A DNA stretch of 64,000 nucleotides, from NCBI GenBank assembly GCA_022497145.1, contig MU385885.1:62001-126000 (forward strand). The letters are read 5' to 3'. A program made the translations under genes and the position numbers. Under the pieces are notes generated by a model. That model was not told the origin of the DNA and made no database searches. It saw nothing but the letters and a program-made list of their open reading frames with translations. This document shows positions 59,873-64,000 of this stretch, one piece after another. Every line of letters starts with the position of its first letter. The first letter of the stretch is position 1. Source of the DNA: Rostrohypoxylon terebratum. Lineage: Eukaryota > Ascomycota > Sordariomycetes > Xylariales > Hypoxylaceae.

Positions 59873-60651
59873 TTAACCAGGTTGCGGTCGGCGGTCGCAT
59901 AGCCATCTTTAACCAAAGGTTACTCTTTCTATTTTTCTACATACATACCTACATAGTACTGCTTGCTTCCTTGCTCCTACGCCTGTACCACAGTGGGTAA
60001 CAGCAACTCAACTTAAATCAACTTACTTACATAGAAAAGAATATTTTCTTTCTATTCCACACAGTCTTAAGAAATATTACCAATAATAACATTGAAATCA
60101 ATTTATTTTTATCCAACTTTGACTTTTTCATTCAGTCGAGTTGGGAATATCATACGAAACCACGTACCATACATACATACATAATAATACATCATACTAC
60201 TATACAGCAATACATCCCGCGTCTTAAAGCCTACTACATAGCCCGTACATACAACTACTAAGGTACCTGTATCCGGAACATTCTTGCGACACTCGGTCGA
60301 AAGACAGAAACGGTCAACAATAACTCGGTCGAAAAAGAGACGTCAAATAAACCCCCCACTGGTCGAGGTGTCTCTTTTTTTTTTAATTTCGGTGCAGATC
60401 CACCCCTCGTCAGTCTCTCGCTTCGTCCTGCAGAGGAAGCTTGGGGTCTTTGGTGGTCTTGGCCTATAGTGCGGAGACACCTACAAGGAATCCCTCGAAC
60501 TCCAATTGTCGTCGCTCCATTGGTCGAGGAGGAACAGCCATCGAGAATCATCAATCCAAGCCCGGCTCTAGCAGCACCGCAAAGCACCACCAAGCACTAC
60601 AGCATAGTACATACATACAAGCGGACAAGTACCTTAGCAGACCTGGAAAAC

Positions 60652-60705
60652 CCTAGCAATCCTAGCAATCCTAGTGACCCTAGCAACTCTAGCAACTCTA
60701 GCAAC
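60652..60705. repeat. 9-bp tandem repeat CCTAGCAAY
   Basis: Six head-to-tail 9-bp units: two CCTAGCAAT, one CCTAGTGAC, one CCTAGCAAC and two TCTAGCAAC. Confidence 0.85.
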
Positions 60706-61141
60706 CCTACATAGTATAGGTGTACACCAAAAAAAAAGCTGCAGAAAACAACCCGCCTGAGGGCTCTGGAATCGTGGATCGTCCGGGTCTCATGGGTCTC
60801 TTGGGTCTCATGGATGTTAGCACCGGAATCGTTCCAAGCCTAGCTTAGCTCTTCCCAGCACGAGAGGACCCGGCCTTACGTCTGGTGTCTGTCCATTGTT
60901 CAAGTCCAAGTGGTTCCTCTGGTCCTCTGGGTCCCTCTTTCGTTCAAGGAATTACCAGCATCTGCATTTGCATTCGCATCCACTTCCACTACCTCCATTA
61001 CAATTACAAAGTCTGAGGGTACACCCACACCCATGTCACCCAGCCAAAGCCGATCCAAACTGCCTGATGAGTGACCATCCAATCCACCACCCAACCTGTC
61101 TTGTGGAAATCTAAAAGGCAATGCGACAGTGAACTACCCGA

Positions 61142-61271
61142 GTTGCTATTGTTGTCGTTGCTGTTGCTTCTTGCTGCCGCCGCCGCTACTACTACTGCTG
61201 CTACCGCCGCCGCTATTGCTGCTGGCTGTTGCTGCTATTGTTGCTGCTGCTACTGCTGCTGCTGCTGCTAC
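61142..61271. repeat. Mixed CTG/TTG/CCG triplet tract upstream of areA
   Basis: About 130 bp made almost wholly of GCT, GTT, GCC and ACT triplets on the plus strand, about 420 bp before the areA start. It is an imperfect triplet microsatellite, and the open frames through it are a by-product. Confidence 0.85.
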
Positions 61272-61688
61272 TCATTCCTCCGCCCTCCTCCGCAATCATC
61301 AACCAGAGGTGACATACATCACACCCCCCTCCGATTGCTAACGCATGAGGTCGAACGAGTCGGAGAACAGAAGAAAGGAAGAGCAATTAACTGCGCGCTA
61401 GACGTACGACCTCAGCACAGAGCTACTAAGATCTCGCACTTTCTTCCTTCTTATAATTTATCTAGTTCAAAATTTGCAAGCTGTTCGCTGTCCTAGAGCG
61501 CTTAGTTTGGAAAACAAACTTCGGGATAGCGTTCGGCTTGCGAAGGAACTTGGGCTGACAGCCCAAACCTTGGAACGTGGGGAATCTTGGAAAAGTGACC
61601 CGTAATACATACGAAATACTGTCTCCAACCATATTGCTCCAAAAAGAGCAGCTTCGGTTTTAACCCTCTCTACCTGCCATTATTCCAA

Positions 61689-64000
61689 ATGGCCGCCGGC
61701 ATAGCGTCTCCCATAGCTATCTCAGATCCCTCCACAGCGATGAATCCCACAACGACAGAGCACGATTTTCGTTTCCCGCGAAGACCCTTCGAGTCCAACG
61801 AGCTGGGCAAGACGAATGCCGACGAGAGCAGTCCCGGAGACTTGCGCCTACAAGAGCTTAACTTAGATTTTACAAAACCTGATAATTCAGTTCTATTCGA
61901 TTTTCTACAAGGTTCGACTTTCGCTAGCTTACAACATGCTACGGTTGGAAGCGAAGAGACTTTGGAACAGATGCAGGAAAGCGATCCGCTCGCAACGCAA
62001 GTTTGGAAGTTCTATCGCAATACCAAGCTAAATTTGCCAAGTCAGGAGCGCATGGTAAATTTGACGTGGCGTATGATGCATATGAGCCTTCGGAGGAAAC
62101 AGGCGGAGGATGCTCGGTATGTTAGTTGTATGCAGGCGCATCGTGAATCTAACCCTCTTTACAGTCGCGCCGCTCTTCGTGAGCCCGGTAACATGGCCGC
62201 GAATAGCGCCAATGTTCCCAGCGGCATTGCGCAACTTAGAAAAACGTCAGATCAGAATCTTGCACACGCAGATCCTATGAATCTTGACGATTTCATATTT
62301 CCCGAGAACGTGGCGACCCCGGCGGGATTAGCGGCGACGCCTTCACCCGATGGAAGCAAACAAGAGGGGGAAAAGTCGGCTCACACCACAGCAGCTGCCA
62401 TTCCTATCAAATCCCGCAAAGTTTCCTCGCAACATTTCGTTCCCCAATCTGTTCCAGTGCCTGCCCATCAAAGAAATCAGGATGAGTTTGCATATGTGAC
62501 TCGGCATCATAGGAAAACTAGCATTGACGAGAGACGAGTGAGTGCAGCTTACCTTATTTATATTCATTTGCGGAGTGTAAAATCACATCACAAGCTTTAT
62601 TTCTTTCGCCTTATCCCTGGCTAATTTATTATAACATCATTGGTCATTTGAGCTGCAAGTATAAAGAAAACTAACGATAATCTGCGCCAGACCCGGAATT
62701 TGAAACGCCCTGCTAACTTCTCCCCTCATGTCTCTGCTCTCAACAGCAATAATTTCGTCGCTAATGAGTTGGACGCCGATTCCGACCTCCACGAATATTC
62801 CCTAGATAACTCACATCCAAACAGCAACGCCCCTATGTCTCATCATCCGGGCGTTCCCTTTCCCCTTGACACCTTCCCCATGGAGAATGACCCCATCATC
62901 ACATCAGCGGGGCCTTTCCAGCAAGGTTTTTCATTCTCGCCTTCGACGTCACCGATGGTGCCTCATGGCCCTTTTTCTAGCTTTTATAACCATCACAATG
63001 TCCCCTCAAACCCCGTGAACGGTGCGGACTATTATTCTCCCCCAGGATCCGCGTATCAGTCAGCAGTTTCTACGCCACATCCGATGGCCGAAAATGAGAA
63101 CATGTTCTTCGGCTCGATGGATATCCGACATCAACGGGCTCCAGGTTTTCGCCCAAATCAAGGATCAATGAGAAACCAAATGACGCAACAATTCATGCAT
63201 CAACATAACGGCAATTCGATGTTTCCGCCAGCCACCACCGGAGCGGAGTCGTCCGCCTCGTTTACTCAGACTCTAAACTTTGGCCATGTCGATCCAAGCC
63301 AAGTTTTCCAGCCCGATCACCCAGTTCGCTCGCCTGGAGTCGGAATGGGACACGAAAATATGTTCAATTTTGGTGCCGATTCCGACAACGAAGACGAGGA
63401 TGGAGGTGCATTCGCTGATCGGAATTTGGGAATGCACCAGGCATTCTCACCTGATAATGATATGGATATGGGCAATCACAATTCTTTGGGATGGGATGCT
63501 TCTTTACCAGGTCAATTTAGCACACAGGCAGCTCGTTATCCCGGTGGGCCTCCTCGCAAGCAAGTCACAATAGGAGGCACAACAACGGATTACTTAGAGT
63601 CTGGCGATTGGGACGGTCAAGGCAACCTACCGAGGTCTCAGTCATTTCGCGCAACTGGCGATAGGCGCCAGAAGATTCCTCGTACGGCTTCTACTCCGAA
63701 CGCGAACATGGGTGGCCGTGGAAATCTATTTGACAAATTGGCTCAGTCAAACCCGAATTCCCCACCTGGAGATGTGTCAGGAAACGTCTCGGGCTTCTCT
63801 TCCGTGGCGCCCAGTCGACCTGCTTCCCCGCCTGGTTCTAAGCATGGCTCCACGAGCAACCTGCAGGCAGCCGCAGGTCAAGGGGACGGAAACGCACCAA
63901 CTACTTGCACCAACTGTTTTACGCAAACGACGCCTCTATGGCGCCGTAACCCAGAAGGTCAGCCTCTCTGTAACGCCTGCGGTCTATTTTTGAAGCTTCA
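61689..64000 (+). CDS. areA: Global nitrogen regulator AreA/NIT2 (GATA factor), 3' truncated by window end
   Basis: Nuclear GATA-type transcription factor that activates nitrogen-catabolic genes when preferred nitrogen is lacking. Exons 61689-62537 and 62691 to the window end encode at least 719 residues (153-nt intron, phase 0). Residues 100-138 form the N-terminal AreA signature ([25 protein letters not shown]). A second conserved stretch sits at the splice joint (HRKTSIDE, then [13 protein letters not shown]). The long middle is Asn/Ser/Pro-rich with an acidic patch ([10 protein letters not shown]). The C-X2-C-X17-C-X2-C zinc finger is at C689, C692, C710 and C713 ([10 protein letters not shown] loop). 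The window ends just after it, so the basic tail and the C-terminal regulator-binding end are missing only for that reason. Confidence 0.95.

Larger units (their letters stand above)
52578..61688. other. Gene-poor 9.1-kb tract upstream of areA
   Basis: Divergent space between the membrane-protein gene and areA, far longer than other spacers in the window. I found no credible gene except a doubtful fragment at 55220-55522. It contains many microsatellites (listed separately), two perfect CCTAGGTCCTAGG words (56436-56448, 59092-59104) and many TACCTA/TAGGTA words. The part nearest areA probably contains its promoter and a long leader. Confidence 0.6.

Noticed and set aside
60652..60705. Interstitial telomere repeat
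   Set aside because: The unit is a 9-mer CCTAGCAAY, not the fungal telomere hexamer; it was kept as a plain tandem repeat.
61071..61496. Leu/Ala/Cys-rich 141-codon frame
   Set aside because: It is made by the CTG/TTG/CCG triplet tract, which reads through in several frames.

Overview
This window is nuclear DNA of a filamentous ascomycete (Pezizomycotina, most likely a sordariomycete; the species cannot be named from the sequence alone). Genes are split by short GT-AG introns, from 45 nt to about 190 nt. The gene set is typical of such fungi: AreA/NIT2, COX13 next to APN2, Slu7, Rev3, an Nvj2/TEX2-type protein and a SidB/Dbf2 kinase. I saw no bacterial or viral genes, no CRISPR array and no convincing tRNA or rRNA gene.

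Left block (1-23.6 kb), mostly conserved housekeeping genes. Order: RPL21 (-), RPS9 (+), SLU7 (-), a NACHT/STAND NLR-like receptor (+), REV3 (+), an Nvj2/TEX2-like SMP lipid-transfer protein (+), COX13 (-), APN2 (+). RPL21 and RPS9 share a 393-bp divergent promoter, and COX13 and APN2 share a 710-bp one. COX13-APN2 is the pair that usually borders the mating-type (MAT) locus, yet no MAT gene follows APN2 here. The NLR gene is the accessory-looking member of the block. A 307-bp MITE-like element with 24-bp inverted ends and an 8-bp target duplication lies between REV3 and the SMP gene.

Middle block (25-43 kb), transport and metabolism. It holds a GABA/UGA4-type amino-acid permease, a CENP-O/Mcm21 kinetochore subunit, an SLC33-type acetyl-CoA transporter and a Cys-containing orphan protein. 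Next come a large unknown membrane protein whose frame is interrupted by one in-frame stop or a tiny intron, phosphopantothenate-cysteine ligase (coenzyme A synthesis), a monocarboxylate-type MFS transporter and a WBP11-like splicing factor.

Right block (45-64 kb), signalling and the cell surface. A SidB/Dbf2 septation kinase is followed by a convergent pair of surface proteins: a GPI-anchored CFEM-like protein and a mucin-like single-pass membrane protein. A gene-poor tract of about 9.1 kb then leads to areA/nit-2, the global nitrogen regulator, which is cut by the window end inside its GATA zinc finger. The tract is rich in microsatellites and in CCTAGG/TAGGTACC-type palindromes.

Functional links: COX13 serves respiration; REV3 and APN2 serve DNA-damage tolerance and repair; SLU7 and WBP11 serve splicing; CENP-O and the SidB/Dbf2 kinase serve chromosome segregation and cytokinesis. 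The coenzyme A ligase and the acetyl-CoA transporter act on connected metabolites. AreA might control the amino-acid permease, but that is only an inference.
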